Shown here: positions 1 to 11,597 of the stretch, piece after piece | Position numbering within the stretch: position 1 is the first letter of the stretch | Layout of the letters: every line of letters begins with the position of its first letter | NCBI GenBank assembly: GCA_038501195.1 | Contig: JBBPUQ010000001.1 | Span: 2,232,001 to 2,296,000, forward strand | Length of the DNA stretch: 64,000 nt | Source: Nemania diffusa | Lineage: Eukaryota > Ascomycota > Sordariomycetes > Xylariales > Xylariaceae | Reading direction: 5' to 3' | Position numbers and translations under genes: made by a program | Notes under the pieces: model-generated | Seen by the model: only the letters and a program-made list of their open reading frames with translations | Told to the model about the DNA's origin: nothing | Databases searched by the model: none

Positions 1-858
1 TATAAGTATGGTCGATTGATTTAGCTGCACTGCCTACTGTGATTTCAGAGATTAAAAGTAATCCTCTTTGGTCAACGGGAAACTCAGCACCCGTGGTCGT
101 GGTAAATATAGGACAAGATGATACTTGTTGCAATACCTATGCGTAGTAACACGATTGCATAGCTGAAGAGGTACAGTTAATTATATGGCCCTGCCAAGAA
201 CTCGCTACAGTAGTGACTAAAAGTCCAGCTAATAGCATAAGCTGCTATTGGCTCTGGGGTAACATCTAGCTAAGGCAGGGGAAAGCTAGGAGTTTCTATT
301 TTGGGGAACAATGGCCTAGTTCCGCCCTACACTAGCTTGACACGGTTCCAGGATCCCCCTAGATAGATACCCTGTTCGCTTGTTTACTTAAAGACGGCTA
401 TGCAGGTTGACCGACAGATCGTGGCAAGCGAATTGCTATGATGGTTTTCACAAAACGAGAACATCGGTCAACTGTACTGACTAGTTAATTGCCCTATAGC
501 TACTTCTTTTCGTCGAAAAGAATTATGCAGCGATTAAGTAATAGCGGCTAACAGAACCCAACAAGACGGGTTTAATGTAGCTCATTAGAAGGAGGTAACT
601 CAAATTCCAAACCAAACCCTGCTGCACAGGCTGTAATCCACTCGCTCGCTGTAATCTGTGTTGAAAAAGCTGATGCGCCGCCGGTGCTGACAAACAAAAC
701 TCACTTTTTGATATCCAAACTTCCCAAGTCCACACTACCTTGGACGCGCTATAATAGTCATATAACCACCCAAAATTTCAGAGAAGAACAAGGGAAACTG
801 CGGAATAACTGGCCTGGTGTCCCGGGGATTGCAACCTCTCTAGAGGATGTATATCCGT
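1..858. other. Intergenic, downstream of the Zn2Cys6 gene
   Basis: No convincing coding region, RNA gene or repeat. Short open frames here have no recognisable motif and overlap each other. The segment is presumably the 3' side of the minus-strand regulator at 859-3839 plus spacer. Confidence 0.5.
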
Positions 859-3839
859 CTACATCTGGTGCTCTCCAGTTTGCTGCAGGAACTGATAAGA
901 AGAGTCACTCAGGAAGGGGAGATATGATGAACTCTCGAAAGGTATATCTGCAACAGAGATCTCCGACTGGCCGGTTGAGAAAATGCTCAGGTCACCGGTC
1001 GCGCCGAACCGACGTAGCTCATCTTTTTGGAGCTTGTCCCAGAAGAATTCACAATCGTCCATCGTATCCGGCTCGTAGCCTGGCGCACGCGTAGCCCCGG
1101 GCTCAGGGACTGAGCTAGGGGTAGGATATGCTTGAGTAGGGGACAAATGTGTCTGCTGCTGTAAGGTGTTGTGATACTGCGAGGATTCTACATAAGGCTC
1201 AGACTGCATCTGTGCCGGTGCTGTGGTAGTAGCGGCTCGCCTAAGTGGGCTCGTCAGTTCTGGGGTGGGCAAGGTAGGGCCATGGTTGATTGCTGTGAAA
1301 GACCCTGCAGGTGCAGATTGGGAAGTGCCGAGACTATCTACGTCGCTAGAAGGTCGATCTATGTTGCGTATTCGGAGCCGTTCTGATATATCTATGACGT
1401 CGTGCTCATCTGGCCGAAGAGAACCAAAATCCTTCAATTTCCCAACTAAAGGGTGATATTCTTCAAGGCCCCCGCCTATACCACCCTCTCGCACGCGAAG
1501 TCTCGTCTTGTTAGGTCGGCCATTTTGATCGCTGTACCGGTAATAGTCCTGCTTGATGGTATCGAAGTAATCATTCATGCCATGTAGGATATCCACGTAA
1601 GTGGACGCCATTTTTTGGCCAGTAGACATCTTCAATAGTGTTTGAAACGTCAGTGCAGTAGGCCCGCGCTTAAAAACGTCCTTGAGCCCATCTTCCTGTG
1701 TGTCTTCGAAGTCAAAATTCAACATATGCCTTTCGGTATCCATCTCTAGAATATGAAAAATATGCACTATTAGTTTCTCAAGCCTGACTTTCTATCTTAG
1801 AAATAAGAGGTTACTCACTGTAGCAAACGTTAGTCCATCGACTATGACATATGATTTTGGAAATAAAGACTTAGGGAGCTTGGAGTGATAGGCTTCAACA
1901 CGTACCGCGGAAAATGAGCGCCGTAAAGTCCTACGAAGGCGGCAGTCCATATAGCAAAGAGTACAATCGTAGACTGAGGCAGCTTATCCTTTCTCTGGCA
2001 GATCTCAATTAAATCCACGATACCTCTAGCGGCCTTGAAGAGCTGTTCGGCGCTGGTTCGCCAAAAGCCTGCTGGGGTCTCTTCTTTCGTAAAAGTGGGT
2101 TGGTCGAGAGGACCTTCGGGTCCGTGACAACGAATTGGTACAAACGGGACGTACTCTCGGTGCAACATGATGAGACAAACGAATCGGAGCATATGGAGTA
2201 AAATAAATGTACTTGAAGCTAGGTGGTTTTCGTGTTTGAAATAATTCGATCTCGAAAAAGTGAAGGTCTCTTGAAGAGACGAATCGAAGGCTTCAAGTGC
2301 TTTATTTAGATTGTAAAAGTCGGACTCCGGGTGCCAAGGGGGGTGCTTATCTTCGACACGCCCACCTCGGGAACTATAGTTAGATATCTCACCCCATAGA
2401 TTCACCAGCTGTATAAAGCGACTTAATATACTATCATCACTCCCAGAGCGCTCTAATTGGTTTAAGCGGCCGGTCTGCACCTCTATCGCCAAGTCGAACT
2501 TGTCCTCGGAGCAAGGTAGCTGGACATTGAGATCCTCACTCCGTATAATAGGTACCCGGTCTTTGCCACAAGCAAGCATTCTATCGAGAATGAAGCAACT
2601 GAACATAATACGGCGTCTTATTTCCTTTTGAAGGGCGAGCTGGGATCGGCGTCCAACACTTTTCAGCTGTGAGTCAATTGCTCTAAACTTGGAGCCACCC
2701 GGTTCTCTTGCGTCTTCGAAACAAAGCCCTAAAAACTGGGCCATCCTGATGGCGTTGCCGACATACATCCACGCCGTCATGCCTCCGGTTTTAGGCTGTG
2801 TTTGGCTCCATTCGTAGAGGCCGAGCATGAGCAATGCGGCCACTCGATCTAGAGAAGCAGTGCTCATGGTTGTTCGTACCGGCCCAAGGGCCAAAGCTAG
2901 AATATCAGCATAGTATTCCGATGCGGCGGCGGGATCAGGTTGGCTTTGGAGTGGGCGTGTCCTTGCATTACCAGAGTGGCTATTGCAAATATGCGCTGTG
3001 TATCTAACTAGGTCCGGATGGAAACGTGCGGTTAGAGTCAAGACACCTAATAGAACTAAGTTGCTACCCGAACGTTGTTCTGGATTCGAGGCTTCAGATA
3101 TTCGACCAAGCTTTTCTTTCATTGTGGGTAGATGCAAGAAAGGAAGTTCAGGGGCAAAATGCAGCTTGTAGAGATCAAGAACTTGCTCCCATAAATCCTC
3201 AGTCAAGAATGAGGCAGACAAGACATCTTCAACAAGTATTGCCACTTTTTGGCTATCGCCTTTGGATATATCATCAATCTTTTTTAGTCGCTTCCTGTCA
3301 GATCCTCCATCTCGTTCTTGTTTGACGGCCACGGGGGGATCCGACCGTTTCGGGGGAACATGATCGGGGACTTTAAAGATGCATTCATTCCCCGTCTTAA
3401 TGCAGCTATTGCAAGGGCTTGTGCCATTAGTGTTTTCACACTTAATTTTGGATTGACGACACCTCGTGCACGCAATACTTGAGCGCATTGGTGGCCGCAT
3501 CTTCGGTTGTCTCTTGCTCTCTACATTGCCGTTTGCCATAGGCCTCGTTGCCTGCGCCCCATACCCGCCGGTGCCCCCTGTGCTGGGCCCCTGCACTCTT
3601 TGTGGCTCAGTATCAGACGGTTCGGCTTCTGAGTATGCTCGCGGAACGGGAGAAGATGGTTTGGAGGGGGTGCCGAATGGGGAGAACGAGCCTGCTAGTC
3701 TTGGCTTTGGCGTTGCGCGACCTGATGTAATACTTGAATTCTCATCAAGCTCTTGGGGGTCTGGAGGAGAAATAATTGAGTGGATACGAATTGGGGTTGA
3801 AATCGTGACGGTTGGGTCCTGGACAGACCCTGGAGACAA
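859..3839 (-). CDS. Zn(II)2Cys6 fungal transcription factor, 947 aa, three exons
   Basis: A probable nuclear transcriptional regulator. The protein starts MSPGSVQDPT and has a long Ser/Pro-rich N-terminus. A binuclear zinc cluster follows at about residues 124-153 (CTRCRQSKIKC...CNSC...C; Cys 124, 127, 134, 143, 146, 153) with a basic stretch after it. The rest resembles a fungal-specific regulatory domain, for example SEDLNVQLPC and the RRRIMFSCFILDRMLACG helix. I infer exons 3839-1906, 1841-1819 and 1745-859. Intron 1 (1842-1905) has donor GTACGT and acceptor TAG; intron 2 (1746-1818) has donor GTGAGT and acceptor TAG. The splice reads ...HFPRRWTNVCYKMDTERHM... and gives an exact 948-codon frame. 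Without splicing the frame stops at 1842, which would remove about 300 C-terminal residues. The Zn-cluster assignment is firm; no target pathway can be named. Confidence 0.88.
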
Positions 3840-6564
3840 GTGTTAAAATGTACACAGGGAAGCAATATCCCAAGCTGGGTATCAATCTTTGAGGGGTGCA
3901 AGGTGGCGACGTGTACTAGAAAGCTCGATGACTGGATATAAAATTGCGTTACGTATCCAACCTGTGAGGGTATTGTACTATTTTCGAGTAGGTAGTAGTC
4001 GAACTTGGCGGAATGGAGGTTCCAAGCAGCTGGGAATTATTGACTGTTACCAGATGTGTCTACCTCTCGACAACGGGTTACTCGCACAACATAAAGAGTC
4101 TTGGTTGCTATAGATCCTTCGTGTTTCTCACCGCTAACAAGACCACAAGGTAGAAAGTTGAGATGAATGGCTAGCTTCTTGGTCAAGTAGTTTGTTCAGT
4201 AGCGTATCCTGACACATGCCATTAACGAAGAGTTCGACTACAGAAACGAATAGATACAAATGATCAGGCTTGAAGTCAAGTTCAGCGTGTCTAGATAGAC
4301 TAGGGCGTTTTGTTTTTTATCGAAGCAAGGTATCGAATTTGAGACGGATGCCCGCACAGGATGATTCATAGAGAGAGGGAAAAGGTAAAAAGAACATATA
4401 CACAAGCTCTTATTATTTAGTCGTGGTGGGTGGGTGGCATATCCATCTACAGCTCGACAGGCGGCAGACGCGGGCAATCGGATACATCGAGGTCCTATCT
4501 AACTGCAGCAGTGATAGAGAAGAGAGCGGCGCAACCGAACGAATGGTGGGCGAATATTGGTAACCAATGAACGGCGAGCGAGGGTGGTCAATCCCGTCCA
4601 GAAGCATCAAATGCGGCGCGTGCACTAGAACGGTTTGAGCGGGAGGCACCAACAATGTCTTACTGCAGCTCCATCACCTACTGTAGCACCAACGGGAACG
4701 AGCCGGCCTTGCGTCTTGCGTCGCGGTAGCGAATTGGGGGTACTACTAGGTGTGATATAGGAATAGTGTTGGCCCGAGGTGAGTGCCTAACCAGGGCGTC
4801 GGGACACGCTATGCCGCGGAAATAGAGAGGTCCTACCTAGGTGCGCCGGTGAATGGCATCAGCAGGCCGGGCTCTGCTGGTCATCATTTGTGACTATTAG
4901 GCCGGGCCGCGTCGGTGGTCTTGACCACCTGCCCCTTTCTTGCAGTGCTAAATGCCGTGAGGGCAGAAAGACAGAAAGCAAGCAGCGAGGCAAGCATCCC
5001 ATGGCTAACAGCAGAGACATTGACGGAGCCACTGATCCGCTGGCAGCATCGCCAATTTGGGCGGACATCTCAAAGGGGCCGATCAGAGGCAGATCAGGGG
5101 TGGATAGCTAGTACCTGGTTAAGGTAGCTTGGCTATCTGACAGACGGCCGTTTGTGATCCATGCCCGGCCTGAAGGCCTGAAGGATTACCCAGGTGGTCA
5201 ATATACTACCCCAAGTCGAGCCCGTATACGCGAGTACCGAGTCGGCATACCTACCTACAAGGGCACGTGTGCTGTGGTGAGAGCTGCGTGCAGCTGGATA
5301 CGACGGGGCCTGAAGCTGGGAGGGCTAATTAGAAACAGATTCCGCCAACTGAAACATTGCTAACTGGTCAGTCGTTTGGTGAGTGAGTGATTCACCAGGT
5401 CTGGCAGCGAATGGGCAATGTTGAAAGTTGGCGATGGAGGGCTTGAGAGACGATTCGTTGGGGATCGCGGATGGAGGCGGGGAGGCGCAGTTAGTTGCAT
5501 CATCTACTTAGTACGCGCATCTTCCTCATCATCTACCTAGATCCTAGATACAATAATAGGTAGATAAGGTGGTAAAAATCTGCATCTCGATCTGGATCTG
5601 GATCAAGTATTAAGAAGTAGGTATGTATGTGTGTGTGTGTGTGATTAGAGCTACTACGGTGCCTTATGTAGGAGAAAAAGAGGGCAGCCGTCATATGCTA
5701 GCCGCTAGCGCGAATAGGTAGGTACCTACCTGGCAGTATTTACAGTATTAGCCTGCGTACTGCGGTAGTCGTGGGGGCTAAAAATAGTAGACCCCTCATC
5801 AGGGCTCTATCACCTGAGTTGCCCCTCACTTTATCTACACCTACCCGCTACCTACGCTGTAGGTCTACCTGTCTCTGTGGAAAGTATTATAGCTAGGTAT
5901 GCAGCAAGTAGAAATTATGATTAATTTGTACGTCAACTATACGGTGGACTAGATATAAAAGAGAATAAGCATAAGCATCTAGGTTGAAATGAAGATTCGC
6001 ATATCTTAATGTATGCATTTATGATACATACCTTAGGTACCTAGGTAAGGTTAATTGCTTGACAGAGGCCCGCTGTGCGTGGTGATTGGGTGCGAGCGCA
6101 CCAATGACGTCTTCCAACCACCGGACTGTTACAGCATCTCTCTCGCTGAGGCCTCTCGTCTATCACCTACGCGCTCTCCCCAAGCGCCTCCCCAAGGTGC
6201 CTACGTGCCTTACCTCATAGGTAAGCTCCAAGAATCTTGGGGCACCACATCTGCCCTCCATTTGCATGTGTCTTTGAAGCAAGTCAACTGACACAACCCC
6301 CCCTTCCCAACCATATCCCAATCCCTTTATCCAAGTGTTCTAGTGTACGGCATATCATTTGTACTGAGAAGCTCGGAAATGCTTTTCTAGAGTACATTCA
6401 TCCATGCGTACATATACAACTCTCCTTTAGTCATTGATATATATCTACCTACGTAGTTATTGGCATATCCACTCCACTCCTCCAAACGTGCTTGTGGCTT
6501 CCGCGCTCTACGAAACCGTTGCGCCGGCTGATCGTTGACGCCGATTTCTTCGCAGCTCCTCAAC
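3840..6564. other. Divergent intergenic region, 2.7 kb
   Basis: This lies between two divergently transcribed genes and should hold both promoters and 5' UTRs. No supportable ORF was found; the 60-80 codon frames between 4.2 and 6.4 kb lack motifs and overlap in several frames. From about 5.5 to 6.05 kb it is dense in TAGGTA/TACCTA words, including a near-palindrome around GGTACC at 6036-6041. Confidence 0.6.
5622..5643. repeat. GT dinucleotide microsatellite
   Basis: A short (GT)n run preceded by two GTAT units, in the intergenic region upstream of the spartin-like gene. Confidence 0.8.
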
Positions 6565-8292
6565 ATGGCGTCTGGCCATAATGTAAGCATGCGTGTCCTG
6601 CATGATATCTCGCCTGACCTCGCGGCTGGCCTCACGACCCTAGATTGATGTCATCTGTTCTCCTGCGAATGCTAATGAGTCCTCGCGCTGACAGGACCCG
6701 AAACTCCTCTATGCTATTCAGGGCGTGTCCGCCTACCACCTCGCCTATGGTAGGGAAGAGTCCCTGACGCCCGGTGGCTCTCAGACACTATCATTGTTGA
6801 TGGTCCCTACTTCCTCGCCATTCGCGGACCCTTCGACATTTGATGCGCAAGGCGACACCCCGGCCGAAGACTTCTACCTACACCTTCACCTGCCGCCCGA
6901 GCTCGACATCCCTCTTCCCGCGACTACCCAGATCTATCATCAACCCCCTAGGAGCTATCTCATTCCTCGATGGGATCTCGGTCCCGACAGCGGCGCTTTT
7001 ACCCGCCTCGAATTCCCTGCTGTTGGCAGTCGTTCGGGTCTTCAGGAAGATGTGGATACATTTGAGACAATCTTGGCGCAATGCACTGCCTTCCTCGAAA
7101 GGGCTCCCCCGCCCAAGGCCGCCAAGGTGCAATCAGAAAAATCTCTGCCCAAAACCCCAGTCACTACAACGAAGTCCTCTGCATCCATATCTAAACCTAA
7201 ATCAAAGGCGGGTCCTTCAGGCGAGGCGCCGCTCCCCGCCTATAACCCCGCGTCTTATAAGCCTGGAGAAGGATATGTAAAAGGAAGCCATAGCTCCGTG
7301 CGTGGGGGTCAGATCGTGCTCATAGATGAAGAAGATGGAAGTGTCATCGGCGAGCTATCGGATGGATTCCAAGTCGTGGAGTCTGGCGTCAAGCCTGGGT
7401 CCAAGGGTAAGCACACGGTTGCCTGGTCTTTACAATCTGGTAAATCGATTGGCTAAGATGATCTCTAGACCCTGTTGAAATTACTCTGCCTACAGAGGGA
7501 AATGAATTGGCGGTTGTGCCGGCGTCGGCGGAGACTCTTGAGATGGAGTTGCACCCGGCGTACCAAAAGTCGTTTATAGTGTCAAAGGCCGCATATGCGT
7601 CGCGGCTCATCATCACGACATCCAATCTTGTTTCCAATGCCATGCAAACCGGATCGGACAGCTTTACTAAGAATACGAAGGCTGCAAGTAAACCATTGAC
7701 CTTCAACCCGGCAACGCATGAGCGAGTGCGTCGAATCGGGAAGTTTTCTGGTGGAATGGCTGAGATGTCGTCTAAAACGGTCGGGCAGGTTAGTAAGGTA
7801 GCCCAGAACCTCGGAGCCAGCCTTGCAGGACGGGGCTACAAAGACAAGAATGGGAAGAGAGGCTTTGGCCCCGATGGCCAAGCTCTTGAAGGCTTCAAGC
7901 CCGGACTATTGAATAAGAGCCTAATGGCCTTTTCAACGGTAGCCGACGGCATTGACCACGCAACTAGAAGTCTCCTCAATTCCGCCACCTCGTCGGCGAC
8001 GACAATGGTAGCGCATCGATGGGGTGACGAGGCAGGAGAGCTGACCAAGCATCTCAGCGGTAGTGTCAAGAACGTCGGCCTCGTTTACATCGATGCCACA
8101 GGCGTCTCTCGAAAAGCAATTATCAAAGCGGTTGGGAGAGGAATGGTCGTTGGAAAAGTCAAAATCGGCAATAACCAAACCGCTGATGTCATAGTTGGTG
8201 ATGACGCTGAGTCTAACAACGGCTCAACAACACACCTAGTCAAGGATTCAGGTAGTATCAGTGGTGCATCGATAAGGACGACAAAGAAATAG
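6565..8292 (+). CDS. Spartin/senescence-domain protein, 508 aa, three exons
   Basis: The C-terminal half matches the plant senescence/spartin-associated domain family (PF06911 type): HPAYQKSFIVSKAAYASRLI, repeated Gly/Ala/Ser helices and AIIKAVGRGMVVGKVK, roughly residues 260-455. Family members associate with lipid droplets and membranes; that role here is inferred from the family. The N-terminal half has a low-complexity Lys/Pro/Ser linker (PKTPVTTTKSSAS). Exon 1 is 18 nt (6565-6582, MASGHN), exon 2 is 6695-7406 and exon 3 is 7496-8292. The introns are 6583-6694 (GTAAGC...CAG) and 7407-7495 (GTAAGC...CAG, with a CTAAG branch-like site near 7453). The splice ...PGSK-EGNELAVVPAS keeps one 509-codon frame. 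The start at 6565 is chosen because exon 2 has no good ATG at the conserved DPKLLYAIQGVSAYHLAYG stretch. Confidence 0.85.
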
Positions 8293-8539
8293 CTTTCCTT
8301 GAGCGCCAAAAGAACGAAAGAGTAAGACAGCCTGGATGCGAGAGATGTAGAATAACCAATACGATCAAGTCGCCTAGATAACACAGAATACCCACGCGGA
8401 AACCATTAGATTTATAAGTTTTTTTTTTTTCGATTGAAAAGGTAGGTAGTCAGGGTAATTACCAAAAAGTGAATTTAAACCCTTCTCCTTTGTTTTCTAG
8501 GCTATTGTTCTAGAGAGGATTGGGGAAAAAAGACTGAAC

Positions 8540-8612
8540 AACCCGACGCGAGACTCGAACACGCAACCTTCTGATTAGAAGTCAGATGCTCTAACCATTG
8601 AGCCAGCCGGGC
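8540..8612 (-). tRNA. tRNA-Arg (anticodon TCT), no intron
   Basis: The reverse strand folds as a cloverleaf. The 7-bp acceptor stem GCCCGGC pairs with GTCGGGT (two G-U pairs). The D arm is GGCTCAATGGTTAGAGC. The anticodon stem is TCTGA/TCAGA around loop CTTCTAA, giving anticodon TCT. The T arm contains GTTCGAGTC. No intron lies after position 37. It reads AGA codons. Confidence 0.93.
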
Positions 8613-9236
8613 AGGCTTATCTAAGCACTGTGCTTGAAACAACTGTTCTCAGCAACAAATTATATTCACAGTTTTTGGACAGTAACTGGCAGTGGTTTGT
8701 CAACCTAAAACGCGCTTGACCTAAGCTAGGCGCGACGCTCCTTCTTCATAGGTTACCTCCTACGCATGCACCTGGGCGGCATGAAATAAGTTGCTAAAAA
8801 GTGAGTACCTAAGGGACCTATCGCTAAAGTTACACATGTTTCTCTCCCGACGCTGTTGAATTGAGGATAGATACATGATACTCTATCTATCGTGTATCTA
8901 CTAATTCTGCTGGCTGTCCACCAAAATCGTTTGTTCAGTGGATAGTGAACAATGAACCTCGACTGATCAGTGCTAGCTCCAAAGAGTAATCGTAACTCTT
9001 AGTCTAGAGATCGATCTATCGCCTGTCCCCGATGTGTCGATACGAGTGTTTGGGCTCACTCGTTCTTATATTTCAAGCCATCGGCGATTCGATACGCTCC
9101 AGGCGAAAGTCGCGGGCCTTGCAAGGGTTTGGACCCATGATATACCCGCTTGTTGCGATCGTGACGTTTATCTAATATGAGCATGTGTTAGTGCCTCCTC
9201 GTCTTCCCCGTCCTCTTATTCTTCTTCTTCTCCGCC
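8613..9236. other. Intergenic and promoter region of the GCP4 gene
   Basis: No coding potential seen. It presumably carries the promoters of the minus-strand tRNA (internal A/B boxes aside) and of the plus-strand GCP4 gene. Confidence 0.5.
9191..9236 (+). promoter_or_regulatory. Pyrimidine-rich leader just upstream of GCP4 start
   Basis: A continuous CT-rich tract (CTCCTCGTCTTCC...TTCTTCTTCTTCTCCGCC) ends directly at the ATG. CT tracts near transcription starts are common in filamentous fungal promoters; the assignment is by that resemblance only. Confidence 0.45.
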
Positions 9237-11597
9237 ATGCTCCATGAAATCTTGCTCTCGTTGTCAGGACACTCGTCACCTCTACTCCGGAATGACCATT
9301 CCGGTCCCGCCGCATCGTCTCTCCTATCTCCGCCAGAGAGGCAACTCCTAGATGCAGCAGCTCGTCTGAGCGACCTGCACTGCCAGCTGAGAGATCAAAC
9401 TAGTCGCATCAGTAGCGCTCATCCTTCTGTCATCTGTCGCGCTGTCTCTTCCGCCATCGTAGCGATTCATCTGGCTGCATTTCAACGCAAGATCATTGAA
9501 GTCGAGGACAGCATCCTTTGTAAAGATGCCGCGCTAGTTGGTGCCTACAACATTGTGCCCCTGACCGCTGTAGTTGGTCAGTTCTCAGATTGGACTCGGC
9601 GTCTGGAATGGCTCTGGCAACTTATTGAATTCATGACCGCCGACGAGGGCAGGGAGGACAGACTGCCTTGCCAGGCGGCGAAACTCATCGACAGACTGCG
9701 GAGCGAGTTGCAAACTGGCTATGCCGATGTTGCCGAAATTGCTCAGAGCCTGCTCCAGGTCGCTGAAACTTCGTGGTTAAAGCAAATTTCAGCATGGGTC
9801 TTATACGGGCGTAGGCCGGCTGTGGGCGGCTATGATTTTTTCATACGTGAAGATAACGAAGAAGAGCATGGATATCGGATTGACTACGACTTGTTACCCT
9901 CGTTTGTGACGCCATCAACGGCAGGATCTATGCTTTTCGTCGGTGTCTCAATAAACAGAACTCGCTCGAGGGCTGGTACAGATCTAAGTGCCGGTGGCCT
10001 GGATCACCTCGCCTCACAGCATCAGGAACTCGCGCAGTTGTCATCACCGCTTAATAGCGCCGTGTTCTCTCGAGCTATCACACGAATTCGATATACTTTA
10101 TCGAGAACCACGTTACAAAAACTTTTGCCGCCAGTCAAGGTACTAGAAGTACTGAAGGTTCTCAGAGAATTCTTCTTAATCGGCCGTGGCGAGTTTGCCA
10201 TAGCTCTTACGCAGCAAGCCGACGAGAAGATCCGTAGCCGCTGGCGACGGGCGGATAATCTCGCCTATGAGAAAAGGGACACACTGGGTACTGTTGTTGT
10301 GAAAGAGGGCGAAGTCACAGCAGTGCTAGCAAAGACTTGGGCCTTCCTAAGCTCTATGCAAAGCCAGCATGCAGATGAAGATGAAGCCCTTGAGCTCGCG
10401 AGAGATTTATTACAGCTACATGTCTCTAAGTCTACCGAAGCAAGAACGCTGACCAAAGGCTCCGATCGTACTAGCGATAAGATCCTGCATACCATTATAC
10501 CAACACCCTTTCAAAACCTTCTTTTTTCCGTGCCCGTCACGCTGACAATGCAAATACAATCCCCTCTTGATCTCTTCCTTACACATTCCGATCTCCAAAT
10601 ATACACCGCAATTAATTCCTACCTCCTCTCGATCCGACGTGCTCACCTCCGCCTCACCGACCTCTGGAAAGTCACCTCTCTCCGTCGTCATCATCCACCA
10701 CCCCCTAGAATGCCATACGGTAACACAAAGGGCGGCATTGCTAAGACTAAGCTACTTCGCGAACGTAGTTCACTCCGGTCTTCGATCATGCGTAGTACAT
10801 GGAGCACTAGTAGCGCAGCTATCTTCTTCTTGGGAGAAACCGAGGCCTATCTACAAGTCGAAGTCGTCGAAAGTCTATGGTCTCACTTCTACGGCTGGCT
10901 CACAGGCACCCGCGAGGTATTGCGTGGAGAGCAGCACAATCGCCCTTCCTCAACATCGCAGGTGAAGGGCTTCCCGACAAACAATCTAGCCACCGACGAC
11001 ATAAGACCTATTAACGACGGCGGATCACCGGTCATCGCCACCACACACCAAGGCGCCCAGCCAAGCCACGACCCTCAGACACTCAGCACGGCCCACCGCC
11101 AGTACCTGGGCGCGCTGACGCGGCGCCTCCTGATGACCCAGCACGCCTTCGTCGCACCGCTCTACGACCTACTCATACAGATCGACCAGCTCGTCGCGCT
11201 CGTGCACCGCCTGCACGGCGTCTGGGTCGCCGCGGACCTCGAGGCGGACGAGGGCGTCGTCGACGCTTTCTCGAACCTCGACGCCGAGGAGCGCGACGTG
11301 CGCGCCCAGCTGCGCGGCGTCGAGCGGCGCGTCAAATTCGGCATCGAGAACGTCATCTCCGCGCTGCGGACTTTGAGCCTCGACTCGGGCTTCGCCGCGG
11401 AGATGGAGGGCGAAGAGGGCAATGCTACGATGGAGGATCTAGAAGGGGACGTGGACGTGGACGTGGACGGGGACGGTGCGACGAGGTATAGGCCCCGCCG
11501 CGTGGGCGGCATCGATCGCTTGTTGATGAAGCTTGACTTTGGGGGCTGGTTTGGGCCGCCTGCGGTCGACGAATCGGGACGTGCCGCGCATGTATAA
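9237..11597 (+). CDS. Gamma-tubulin complex component 4 (Spc97/Spc98 family), 786 aa
   Basis: This is a GCP-family protein, expected at the spindle pole body as part of the gamma-tubulin ring complex that nucleates microtubules. The N-terminus MLHEILLSLSGHSSPLL is the hallmark start of GCP4. Further GCP-like stretches are PLTAVVGQFSDWTRRLEWLW (about residue 106 on), SVPVTLTMQIQSPLDLFLTH (about 430) with ISSYLLSIRRAHLRL-like helices after it, and HRQYLGALTRRLLMTQHAFV (about 620) followed by LHGVW. The gene is uninterrupted. The segment 11040-11480 is markedly GC-rich and ends in an acidic (VD)n run encoded by a GACGTG hexamer repeat near 11450-11475, so the C-terminus is partly low-complexity. 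The ATG at 9237 is the first in frame and fits the family start. Family assignment is strong; GCP4 is preferred over other GCPs on the N-terminus. Confidence 0.88.
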   Translation: MLHEILLSLSGHSSPLLRNDHSGPAASSLLSPPERQLLDAAARLSDLHCQLRDQTSRISSAHPSVICRAVSSAIVAIHLAAFQRKIIEVEDSILCKDAALVGAYNIVPLTAVVGQFSDWTRRLEWLWQLIEFMTADEGREDRLPCQAAKLIDRLRSELQTGYADVAEIAQSLLQVAETSWLKQISAWVLYGRRPAVGGYDFFIREDNEEEHGYRIDYDLLPSFVTPSTAGSMLFVGVSINRTRSRAGTDLSAGGLDHLASQHQELAQLSSPLNSAVFSRAITRIRYTLSRTTLQKLLPPVKVLEVLKVLREFFLIGRGEFAIALTQQADEKIRSRWRRADNLAYEKRDTLGTVVVKEGEVTAVLAKTWAFLSSMQSQHADEDEALELARDLLQLHVSKSTEARTLTKGSDRTSDKILHTIIPTPFQNLLFSVPVTLTMQIQSPLDLFLTHSDLQIYTAINSYLLSIRRAHLRLTDLWKVTSLRRHHPPPPRMPYGNTKGGIAKTKLLRERSSLRSSIMRSTWSTSSAAIFFLGETEAYLQVEVVESLWSHFYGWLTGTREVLRGEQHNRPSSTSQVKGFPTNNLATDDIRPINDGGSPVIATTHQGAQPSHDPQTLSTAHRQYLGALTRRLLMTQHAFVAPLYDLLIQIDQLVALVHRLHGVWVAADLEADEGVVDAFSNLDAEERDVRAQLRGVERRVKFGIENVISALRTLSLDSGFAAEMEGEEGNATMEDLEGDVDVDVDGDGATRYRPRRVGGIDRLLMKLDFGGWFGPPAVDESGRAAHV

